Source: Brumimicrobium sp051745635 (GTDB lineage: Bacteria > Bacteroidota > Bacteroidia > Flavobacteriales_D > Crocinitomicaceae). From it: a DNA stretch of 64,000 nucleotides. Within the stretch, counting starts at the first letter, position 1. Each line of letters starts with the position of its first letter. Below the pieces are notes generated by a model. It was given only the letters and a program-made list of their open reading frames with translations. It was not told the origin of the DNA and ran no database searches. Of the stretch, positions 8,779 to 17,500 are shown in pieces. Where the stretch lies: assembly GCA_051745635.1 (NCBI GenBank), contig JBNJEH010000005.1, forward strand, positions 1-64,000, read 5' to 3'. A program made the position numbers and the translations under genes.

Positions 8779-9696
8779 ATGGGAGAAGCGATTGAACGCG
8801 AATATTTAGAACGATTTGGTAGTCTGGAGCTACTCGCCAAATCTGTCGTAGAAGGTTTTATTACCGGACTTCATAAGAGTCCGTTTCACGGTTTTTCTGT
8901 TGAATTTGCCGAACATCGCCTCTACAATCCGGGAGAATCTACGCGTCACGTCGACTGGAAACTCTATGCGCGGACGGAAAAGTTGTTTACTAAAAAGTAT
9001 GAAGAAGAAACAAACCTCAGGTGTCAGCTCGTGCTGGATTCATCCAGTTCCATGTACTTCTCCAACAACGATTTTTCAAAAATAAAATACAGCATTTATG
9101 CCATTGCTTCGCTGATGGAATTGCTCAAAAAACAACGCGATGCGGTTGGACTGTCAGTATTTAGTGATAGCCTTGAAACGCATACAGATACAAAATCTTC
9201 CGTTCGGCATCATCGCTATATCTACAGTGAACTGGAAAAACGGCTGCACCAGTACGATAAAAGTATACAGCGAACGACTTCGGCAACATCGACTTTGCAC
9301 GACATTGCAGAGCTTTGCCACAAGCGCAGTCTCGTGATCATTTTTTCCGATATGCTCGACGATCCCGACCACATGGAAGGGCTTTTTGAAGCGTTTCAGC
9401 ATTTAAAACACAACAAACACGAAGTTATTCTTTTCCACGTCGTCGACCGGGAACAGGAGGTACATTTCAACCTGGAAAACCGCCCCTACAGTTTTGTGGA
9501 TATGGAAACGGGAGAAAAGATGAAACTCATGCCTGCGGAAGTGAAAGAGCAGTACGTCGAACAAACGCGCTCCTACTTTCGGAATATCGAACAAAAATGC
9601 GGTGATTATGGCATTGATTTCGTGACAATGGATATTAATCAGTCGCTTAACCACGTGCTGCTCCAATACCTGACCAAGCGGCAAAAAATGAAGTAG
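8779..9696 (+). CDS. DUF58 domain protein (VWA-like)
   Basis: 305 residues. The DUF58 signature is clear: EFAEHRLYNPGESTRHVDWKLYAR near the start, then a VWA-like fold with a DxSxS metal site (LDSSSSMYF) and SLVIIFSDMLDD. There is no membrane segment. DUF58 proteins usually pair with a MoxR AAA ATPase acting as a metal-dependent chaperone system; no moxR lies beside this gene. The start at MGEAIEREYL agrees with family N-termini; the frame extends upstream into nth without a better start. The gap from nth is 22 bp, so it is probably in the same transcript. Confidence 0.88.
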   Translation: MGEAIEREYLERFGSLELLAKSVVEGFITGLHKSPFHGFSVEFAEHRLYNPGESTRHVDWKLYARTEKLFTKKYEEETNLRCQLVLDSSSSMYFSNNDFSKIKYSIYAIASLMELLKKQRDAVGLSVFSDSLETHTDTKSSVRHHRYIYSELEKRLHQYDKSIQRTTSATSTLHDIAELCHKRSLVIIFSDMLDDPDHMEGLFEAFQHLKHNKHEVILFHVVDREQEVHFNLENRPYSFVDMETGEKMKLMPAEVKEQYVEQTRSYFRNIEQKCGDYGIDFVTMDINQSLNHVLLQYLTKRQKMK

Positions 9697-9750
9697 ACCA
9701 AAATGTCCGTACAGGCCAACCGAAATTCGCGCGCACTGAGGTCGCTGTGA

Positions 9751-10731
9751 TTAATTTCTATATAAGCTTGCTTTTACTGCTTTTGCAATGCGCTCAGCAT
9801 TTGGCAGAGCTTCTTCAATCAACGTCGGCGAATATGCAAACGGCGTATCGGTCTGCGTCACGCGATGAACAGGAGCATCTAAGTAATCGAATGCATAGCG
9901 CTGAATGTGGTAGCCCAATTCTGACGAAATAGAAGCTAAAGGCCAGGATTCTTCAACCACTACGCACCGGTTCGTCTTTTTGATCGATTCTACCACGGTT
10001 GCGTAATCAATAGGCCGAACCGTTCTCAAATCGATAATTTCACAATCGATATTGTCTTCTTTCAATGCTTCTGCCGCTTTGTGCGCTTCTTTGATAATTT
10101 TACCGAAGGATACGATGGTGACATCGGCACCTTTTCTTTTGATATCTGCCACTCCGATGGGCGTCAGGTATTCACCTTCTGGTATTTCCCCTTTATCGCC
10201 GTACATTTTTTCAGATTCTAAGAAAACAATGGGGTCTTCATCACGGATGGCAGATTTTAACAAACCTTTAGCATCTGCTGGTGTTGAAGGGGTAATCACT
10301 TTAAGTCCGGGAACGTGCGCATAAATCGCTTCGAATGCCTGCGAGTGCGTTGCTCCCAACTGTCCGGCCTGTCCGTTACCACCGCGAAACACAATCGGAA
10401 CATTAAACTGACCACCAGACATCTGCAACATTTTGGCTGCACTATTGATGATTTGGTCTGATGCCAACAAGGCAAAATTCCAGGTCATAAATTCAACGAC
10501 CGGACGAAGACCATTCATGGCTGCACCCACTCCAATACCGGCAAAACCAAGCTCGGCAATCGGCGTATCAATGATGCGTTTTTCACCAAATTCTTCCAGC
10601 ATACCTTTCGAGACCTTGTAGGCGCCGTTGTATTCGGCAACCTCCTCTCCCATTAAAAATACATTCTCATCGCGACGCATCTCTTCTGACATCGCTTCTC
10701 CTAAGGCTTCTCTAAATTGAACTGTCTTCAT
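9751..10731 (-). CDS. pdhB: Pyruvate dehydrogenase E1 component, beta subunit
   Basis: 326 residues, the standard length for an alpha2beta2-type E1 beta chain. Pyrimidine-domain motifs include LMGEEVAEYNGAYKVSKGML (catalytic Glu region), RIIDTPIAELGFAGIG and GATHSQAFEAIYAHVPGLKV. The C-terminal transketolase domain follows with DLRTVRPID and VVVEESW. With the alpha chain it decarboxylates pyruvate and passes the acetyl group to E2 lipoyl groups. pdhA is not adjacent here. In some flavobacteria I recall pdh genes lying near gldJ and porV, consistent with this neighbourhood. It converges with the DUF58 gene. Confidence 0.95.
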   Translation of the reverse strand: MKTVQFREALGEAMSEEMRRDENVFLMGEEVAEYNGAYKVSKGMLEEFGEKRIIDTPIAELGFAGIGVGAAMNGLRPVVEFMTWNFALLASDQIINSAAKMLQMSGGQFNVPIVFRGGNGQAGQLGATHSQAFEAIYAHVPGLKVITPSTPADAKGLLKSAIRDEDPIVFLESEKMYGDKGEIPEGEYLTPIGVADIKRKGADVTIVSFGKIIKEAHKAAEALKEDNIDCEIIDLRTVRPIDYATVVESIKKTNRCVVVEESWPLASISSELGYHIQRYAFDYLDAPVHRVTQTDTPFAYSPTLIEEALPNAERIAKAVKASLYRN

Positions 10732-10846
10732 CCTTTAGCGTGTATAAAATTTTTACTGCGGTAAAACTAAGAAAAATTGCATTGAACTCGACCGTTCAGC
10801 CATTTTTTCTTACTACTTCAACAAGGAGCTTGAACGATTGTTTTAC

Positions 10847-10854
10847 TATATTTG
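10847..10854 (+). promoter_or_regulatory. Bacteroidota -7 box upstream of pfkA
   Basis: TATATTTG matches the TANNTTTG consensus of the Bacteroidota primary sigma factor and sits 47 bases before the pfkA ATG. No clear -33 TTTG lies at the ideal spacing, so this is a tentative call. Confidence 0.35.
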
Positions 10855-10901
10855 ATCACAGCTTTAAAAACGAGGCATTCACGCAAATTAAATGAGATAA
10901 A

Positions 10902-11873
10902 ATGCAAAAAATTGGAATTTTCACTTCAGGAGGAGATGCACCGGGAATGAACGCAGCAGTGCGGGCTGTCGTTAAAACGGCGCTTCACTATGGAATAAGT
11001 CCGGTTGGGATTCTCGACGGATTCGACGGAATGATCGAAGGAAAATTTCAACAACTCCATTACGATGACGTAGACAATATTATTCAGTTGGGCGGTACGA
11101 TTCTCGGTTCGGCGCGTTCTGCAGCATTTCGAACGAAAGAAGGGAGAATCCGGGCGGCCCGCGAATTAGAACAATCAGGAATCGAAGGACTAATCGTTGT
11201 GGGAGGTGACGGTTCCTTTACCGGAGCACAAGTACTGTATGAAGAACACGGTGTGCCATTCATCGGTTTACCCGGCACCATCGACAATGACCTCTACGGA
11301 ACAGAAGCTTCTATCGGTTACGATACAGCGCTCAACACTATCGTTCGTGCAGTAGATCAAATTCGCGACACCGCAACTTCCCACCACCGCATTTTCTTCG
11401 TCGAAGTCATGGGACGCAACGCCGGTTTTTTAGCCTTAAATTCGGCCATTGCTTCAGGTGCAGAATCAGTGCTGATACCTGAATCAATTACAAATATTGA
11501 AGAACTTGCGAAAGAAATCAAGCAGCAGAACAAGGGTAAACGAAGCAGCATTATCATTGTTGCGGAAGGTGACGATGCGGGAGGAGCGATGGATATTGTA
11601 AAAAAAGTACGACCTTATCTGGAGGATTTTGAATTGAGAACCACTATTCTCGGCCATACGCAACGCGGTGGAAGTCCGAGCTATTTTGACCGCGCCTTAG
11701 CTACCCGTTCCGGAATTTTTGCCGTTGAACAATTGCAAGCAGGAACTACGACGCTCATGATTGGCATCCAAGCCGACGAAATGATCACTGTTCCGATTAG
11801 TAAAGCGATTGAGGCATCAAACACCCCTAATTTAGAAAAGGCAGCACTCCTGAAGAAGTTATTGACGGGTTGA
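10902..11873 (+). CDS. pfkA: ATP-dependent 6-phosphofructokinase
   Basis: This enzyme phosphorylates fructose 6-phosphate to the 1,6-bisphosphate, the committed step of glycolysis. At 323 residues it matches the bacterial PfkA length. Motifs are the N-terminal nucleotide loop FTSGGDAPGMNAAVRAV, GGDGSFTGA (glycine at the position that separates ATP enzymes from PPi enzymes, which have Asp), the catalytic PGTIDNDLYGTE, MGRNAGFLAL and LGHTQRGGSPS. It is a single-gene unit divergent from pdhB, with its own putative promoter. Confidence 0.97.
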   Translation: MQKIGIFTSGGDAPGMNAAVRAVVKTALHYGISPVGILDGFDGMIEGKFQQLHYDDVDNIIQLGGTILGSARSAAFRTKEGRIRAARELEQSGIEGLIVVGGDGSFTGAQVLYEEHGVPFIGLPGTIDNDLYGTEASIGYDTALNTIVRAVDQIRDTATSHHRIFFVEVMGRNAGFLALNSAIASGAESVLIPESITNIEELAKEIKQQNKGKRSSIIIVAEGDDAGGAMDIVKKVRPYLEDFELRTTILGHTQRGGSPSYFDRALATRSGIFAVEQLQAGTTTLMIGIQADEMITVPISKAIEASNTPNLEKAALLKKLLTG

Positions 11874-12221
11874 AAAGTTAACTTATACGATTGATCGGCT
11901 CAATTTTTATGCAACACCTTATAAGATACAGATACTTTTCAGGGCTCTACCCGTTCTTTTAATTTTGCTCAACTAACTTTTTTACTACATACTTTTGATG
12001 GTTCCACTAATTTTGCTTGAGAGAAATTCACACACTATCTTCTAAATTTAAATACTTAAAATACTCATTTTCAACAACCGAAATTTGAATAGTTTATTTT
12101 TTTTTCATTATTTTCGTAATGTGTTAAAAACTACAGTGGGCAATTATCAATCCTGTTGATTGATACCGTATTCATTTTTGGTATTGCAATTTCGGATAGA
12201 ATGCTGCTGAAAAATTAGATT
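11874..12221. other. AT-rich intergenic region after pfkA
   Basis: 348 bases without a supportable gene. It holds runs of T and A (for example near 12090-12115) and a weak stem followed by TTTTT just after the pfkA stop, too poor to call a terminator. It presumably contains the promoter of the exported-protein pair at 12222-13883, but I see no convincing box. Confidence 0.5.
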
Positions 12222-12545
12222 ATGTTAAAACTAAATTTAAAGCAAACCTTTGGGTCTGTGTTGGTAGTGATGTTGCTATTTGCTACTTCGAACAGTTGGT
12301 CCCAACAAACGGGTGCAGATGACTCAGATGTACCGAGAACTTCCTTCTCCATTCTAGTTGAGAATTCTAAGGAGTTCAAGGAAGAAATTAACATTTCAAC
12401 TGAGATTTTAAATGAAATAGCCGCTCTTCGCCTGGAAAATGAGGACAGAAGAGTAAATATTGGTGAATTCAACATCCTCATCATGTCTCATGAGAAGATG
12501 GAAAATGGGGTTGAGTGGCCCAAGTATTCAATTTCAAATAAATAG
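12222..12545 (+). CDS. Small exported protein of unknown function
   Basis: 107 residues. It begins with a good Sec signal peptide (basic start, hydrophobic SVLVVMLLFATSNSWSQ, cleavage likely after SWSQ). The mature part is acidic and helical (ILVENSKEFKEEINISTEIL), about 80 residues, without cysteines. I do not recognise a family. It lies 3 bases upstream of the T9SS cargo gene in the same direction, so the two are likely co-transcribed; this is the main support that it is real besides the signal peptide. Confidence 0.55.
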   Translation: MLKLNLKQTFGSVLVVMLLFATSNSWSQQTGADDSDVPRTSFSILVENSKEFKEEINISTEILNEIAALRLENEDRRVNIGEFNILIMSHEKMENGVEWPKYSISNK

Positions 12546-12548
12546 ACT

Positions 12549-13883
12549 ATGAAGCAACTACTTACGATATATTTCACGTTTTTCACAGGTTTGATGTTAT
12601 TAGCCCAACCGGCGAATGACCTTTGTACCAATGCTGAACCAATAAATGATTTGGACGGTACTTGTAATGCATATTCCAATGTGGGAGCAACTTCCAATAA
12701 TCCGTACGTTCCTCCATGTTTTAACTATACAAATATTACTTGGTTTAGTTTCGTTGCTGATGGATCGAACGCCGATATTACTGTCAGTGGGGTAAATAGA
12801 CCAGAAGTAGCAATTATTGGTTTGGATCAAGCAGGAGGTACAGATCTCTGTGATATAAACGATGTCGCATCTTATGGTTGCGCGACTGATGGTGGAAACT
12901 ATAGTACGATTACGTTAAGTCTTAACAACAATTCACTTATCCCTGGTGAAACCTATTTAATAGCAGTTGTTAATAACACTGGTGGAGGTGGTGGCGCTGG
13001 AACCTTTGATTTATGTGTAGACAACCCAGAAAACACTTCTCCTTCTACGTGTGCCGATGCCCAACCGTTCTGCACTGCTGACGGTGATGTAACATACGAC
13101 GCAGGTGTCGACGACGGCACGGCCGAACCTGGAAATGATTACGATTGTCTGACTACACAACCGAACCCCGCCTGGTTTTTCTTAGAAATCGATGATCCGG
13201 GAGACCTGGACCTTTCATTCACCTCTAATCCTGCTGAAGATATTGATTATGCTGCCTGGGGACCGTTTGCCGATCAGGCAACAGCATGTGATAATTTGAC
13301 CGCTGGAAATGTGGTTGGTTGCTCTTTTGCCGCGGCTACTTCAGAATCATTGTCGCTTACAGGAACACAAACAGGGGAAGTATACACTGTTATGATAACG
13401 AACTACTCGAACAATCCAACTGAAATTACATTTTCTCAAACAGGAGGAGGAGCAACAACGAACTGCGGCATAGTTCTGCCCGTTGAACTCAATGATTTTC
13501 AAGCTGAAAAGCTCAATAACGATGTTGAGATAACATGGCAAACGGCCTCAGAGCTAAATAACGATTATTTTGTACTGGAACATTCTATAAATGGTTCTGC
13601 CTGGAAACAAATCAATAAAATTGATGGTGCGGGATCAACTTCCGAGCGTCAAACGTATTCAACATTACATAGAAGTGCCCCGAAAAGAATTAACTACTAT
13701 CGTCTAAAGCAAGTTGATTTCGATGGTACAATTACTAATCACGGTATTGTTTCTGTCGATAATGGTGTGGACAAGAAATTGGTAAAACGACTAAATACCA
13801 TGGGGCAAGAAGTCGACGAAAATTTCAAAGGAATTGTGATTGAATACTACAGCGACGGAACTACGCGCAAGGTAATGCAATAA
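12549..13883 (+). CDS. Secreted protein with two PPC-like domains and a T9SS C-terminal signal
   Basis: 444 residues. A signal peptide ends near LLAQ, followed by PANDLCTNAEPI, the usual opening of bacterial pre-peptidase-like (PPC) beta-sandwich domains in this phylum. A second similar unit begins at STCADAQPFCTADGDV. The spacer LPVELNDFQAEKLNNDVEIT to NYYRLKQVDFDG is the T9SS-associated module that also occurs in the protein at 34557-35384. The end (MGQEVDENFKGIVIEYYSDG...VMQ) is a type A-like sorting tail. It is probably exported through T9SS and attached to or released from the surface. The natural ligand is unknown and no catalytic residues are seen. Confidence 0.8.
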   Translation: MKQLLTIYFTFFTGLMLLAQPANDLCTNAEPINDLDGTCNAYSNVGATSNNPYVPPCFNYTNITWFSFVADGSNADITVSGVNRPEVAIIGLDQAGGTDLCDINDVASYGCATDGGNYSTITLSLNNNSLIPGETYLIAVVNNTGGGGGAGTFDLCVDNPENTSPSTCADAQPFCTADGDVTYDAGVDDGTAEPGNDYDCLTTQPNPAWFFLEIDDPGDLDLSFTSNPAEDIDYAAWGPFADQATACDNLTAGNVVGCSFAAATSESLSLTGTQTGEVYTVMITNYSNNPTEITFSQTGGGATTNCGIVLPVELNDFQAEKLNNDVEITWQTASELNNDYFVLEHSINGSAWKQINKIDGAGSTSERQTYSTLHRSAPKRINYYRLKQVDFDGTITNHGIVSVDNGVDKKLVKRLNTMGQEVDENFKGIVIEYYSDGTTRKVMQ

Positions 13884-14474
13884 TTTGATCTGATCACAAC
13901 ATGAACTGCAGTACAACGTGATTGCAGCAGCAGGTTCATTCTTGACTTGAAATGACCCGCTTGAAATAGGCAGGAAGCGAAGGCTGATCATTTTCAGCAA
14001 CACTTTCTAAAGCACTACCTTCTTTTCCTGCATATTGACCAATTTTTACAATAAAAAGTTGTAACAGATATACGCTGTATCTTATGTTAATGAATCGAAG
14101 GTTAACCTGCATAATTGCACATTAACCATAGTAGGTAGCAGGGATTGAGGCGCTTGTATTCACTTTTAACCCGTACTATTAACTTCGTTGAGCTCGCATG
14201 CAATCAGTTAACTCAGCAGACATGCTCGGTTCATGAATTTAATTTTGAACCTATTTTAGGCACAAGCACCAAAAGAATCTCATCGCATTAACGCCAAAAA
14301 CGCAGACTATTAAACCCTTCGTGCTCCAGAGGCTACTTTAATAATGAGCAAATATAAGCAGTAATTTATATTCAATAAGGTTAAGTTTAAGTTCTTACTG
14401 TTAATTTGAGTTTTTGTAACCTGGTAGAACCATAGAATGCTGAATATGCCAGATTGTGGTTGTTCTCGAGGTGA
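13884..14474. other. Non-coding region between converging genes
   Basis: About 590 bases with short reading frames only and stop codons in all frames. I find no tRNA, no obvious structured RNA family and no strong terminator. It ends at a 48-bp palindrome beside the stop of the macroglobulin gene. It may be decayed sequence left by an insertion. Confidence 0.5.
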
Positions 14475-14522
14475 ATTGGAATATGTAGGGACGCACGGCC
14501 GTGCGTCCCTACATATTCCAAT
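14475..14522. repeat. 48-bp perfect palindrome
   Basis: Two 24-base arms are perfectly complementary around the core ACGCACGGCCGTGCGT; the outer part is AT-rich and the inner part GC-rich. It ends exactly one base before the stop codon of the macroglobulin gene on the minus strand. No T-run follows on either side, so it is not a classic terminator. The core resembles dispersed palindromic repeats I recall from Bacteroidota and cyanobacteria. Confidence 0.9.
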
Positions 14523-17500
14523 CTACCTTTTCACATTCACCTTCTCCCCTCCACTATGGGCAACAAATTCCGGAGCATACATGCATTGAACCGTCGCGTT
14601 TCCGGCTTCAAATTGTCCTGAATTTGTCACGAACACATCGTAATTCAACACATGTGTTCCTTTTGGAAGTCGATCGATAAAATAGTTCATAGAAACATCT
14701 CGTGGAGATTGATAGTACCATAAGCCATTTTTCCATTGGTGCTGACTCAATGCCATTTTTGGTTCAAAACCGGCTGGCCGCAAATCTTTGATGTGGACAT
14801 ACTCCATGTCTTGCGACACCGTTACGACCAATTCGATATTTACGCGATCTCCAACTTCAAAAGTGTTAGAAGTAACATATTCATCCCCTTTTGAACCGGC
14901 ATTTACTTTTCTGTACGTTTTCTTAATTGAAATATCGGCATTTGTTGAAGCTTCAACTTTACTCATATCCTCAAAATAACTCCAATATAAAGCACCATAA
15001 CTCGGTGTTGAAGTAGGTTTGTCAATTTCGACATCTCCCAAACCAGGATCAATCGCATTTCCAGTCCAGCTTGTTTTGAAATGACCTAAACCTGGCGTAG
15101 CTTTTACAAACTTTTCGTTTTCCTGCGCATTCTGAGAAAAAACAATCGTTTCTTTCCCCACTTTAATTTCAGGGTTTTCATCATCAACCAAATAATCGGT
15201 TCCATTCAACAATAAAGCATACGTCGCCATTGCTGTTGCTTTTGTACTTTCCCAGGAATTACTGCGTTTTTGTAGAATCAACCACAAGCGCAGTGCATCA
15301 ATTTCAGCTTTTTTGGCTTCTACATCGGCAAAAAACTCAATAATCATCGCCTGCGTTTCAATTTTAGCTTGATTCCAGTAGTACCCTCCATTGTTTTCGG
15401 GAAAATACATGCCTTTATCTGAAACTTTTTTTGCACGATCTCGCAATGAAGAAAGGATTATTTTCGTGTATTGCTCATCATTTACGCGGTTGAAATACAG
15501 TCCTGCCATGGCTTGCTGTTGCAATCCGAAATTCGACCAGTCTGATTGTAGCTTCTGGTGATAATGGTCTTTTACATTTTGAATAGCTTGACTCGACTCA
15601 TTCGAAAAATACGACGAAGCGTACAACCAGTGCAATGTTATTGATGAAACGCCGATTTCTTTTCGCTGCTTCTCCGTCAACTTGTTGTATTGCCTTAAAT
15701 GATAACTATCCATATAGCTCAACGCTTCGTTAATCATATTTTTTGCTTTCAATGGCACATCAATCCCCAATTTTTCGAGGTGACCAAATCCAGCAACGAT
15801 GTGTTGCGTGATGTAAATATTGGATCGTTTTCCGCCAAACCATCCAAATCCGCCATCGCTGTTTTGCTTTTTACTCAGTAAGTGCAATGCTTTTTCCTGA
15901 CTTCTCGCCAATTGGTTCACTTCAAACAGTTCAGCGATTCTTCGTTTTTGTTCAGATTCATCGTTGGCGTCTAAAACCCACGGTGTTTCTTCCAGTAAAA
16001 TCGTTTTGAGTTCTTCATTTTTGCTCAGTTCACTCATAAACACTTCCGGAGAAAAATTGCGCCATTCTTCGAACATCGCTTTAATTTTCGGCTTCTGCTC
16101 TATCACATCACTCGCCAGTTTATTTGCGTAATACCTGGAAAAAATCTGTTCAGCACATTCATACGGATATTCTGCCAAATACGGCAGTGCCAGAACGGCA
16201 TTCCAGGCCGGATTCGAAGTGTACTCCAGCGTAACTCGCTCATGTTTCAACGTTGATGAAGTTGTATTCTTTAATTTGTCAAAACTAAATTTACAAACGC
16301 CTTTCTTCGTTGCCACAAATGGCATCGCTTCAGTAACGTATTGACGATTGGAAAGCACCGGAATTGGCTTTTGTTCTCCATCTCTAAATGCCTCATTCGC
16401 TGCGGTAATTTTATAAGCGATCAACCCTTGCTGGTTTGATAAATCGAGGTTCCAAACAACTTCTTTTGAAGCTCCTGCAGGAATTTTCACTTGTTTTGAT
16501 GGCGACTGTTGCCCCATTAAATTCACATCTTTATCATTGGCAGGGTTGAAAAAGCTCAAGTTCACCGCTACAGTTTGCTCCTCTTCAGTTAAATTCACCA
16601 CTTTTGAAGCAAAATCAAACTGATCACCCGAACGGAAAAACCGCGGCGCATTGGAAGTGACCATCAGTGGTTTTTGGGCTGTCGTTTTTAATTGATGACT
16701 GCCCGTTTTCATATCTTTTGTATGCGCCAGGGCCATAAACTTCCACTCAGTCAACGATTCCGGAAGCGTGAAGCTCACGACGAATTCATTCTTCTCATTT
16801 GTTTTTAAATCAGGATAGAAAAAAGCCGTTTCATTGAAATTTTCCCTGATTTGCGGTTGCTGTTTTTCTTTTCCTCTATCTTCCCGAGCTTTTTTTCGCT
16901 TTACCGCTCCGGGTGCTTTTGAATCCACATCCCGCGATGACTCAGCAACATTTCCTTGTGCTGCAACTTCATCTTCAGCCACCATTTGCACTTCTTCCAT
17001 ATCTGCGCTACTCTCCATATTAGCTCCTCTTGTTGACCGATACATGGCCACGCGATTTCTACGCGAAAAATAACTGCTCTCGAGCCCTCCGAAAATCCTC
17101 ATCCTGTGTGGACTGTGCCGATCATGCAGCAAATAATTCTGATTACCCCATTTCCCCTGGCCACTGCTCCAACTCGCAGAACGGCTATTCGCAGAACGCC
17201 ATGTAGGATAATAATAATTGCCGCGATACGGCCATAAGCTCCAGTAATTTCGCGCAAACTGATCCAGCGAAGCATCGTACATTCCCGCACAGACCTCGGC
17301 TGCCAGCTGGTCTGCTCCTTCTCCTGAAATGGTAAATCGCCACTCTTCTTCCTGACCAGGAAGCAGTTGATCCCTGAACGTTTCTGCCTCTATACTGAGC
17401 AACTTATTTGTTCTTGGAATATTGATGGTGTGCGACTTCGTATAGTGCTTGCCGTCATGATTCATAGAAACGTGGTAACTAATGCCTCCACGATCTTCTT

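Noticed and set aside
13884..14474. Structured RNA (tmRNA, RNase P or 6S) in the empty stretch
   Set aside because: No tRNA-like acceptor or conserved RNase P core could be found by eye.
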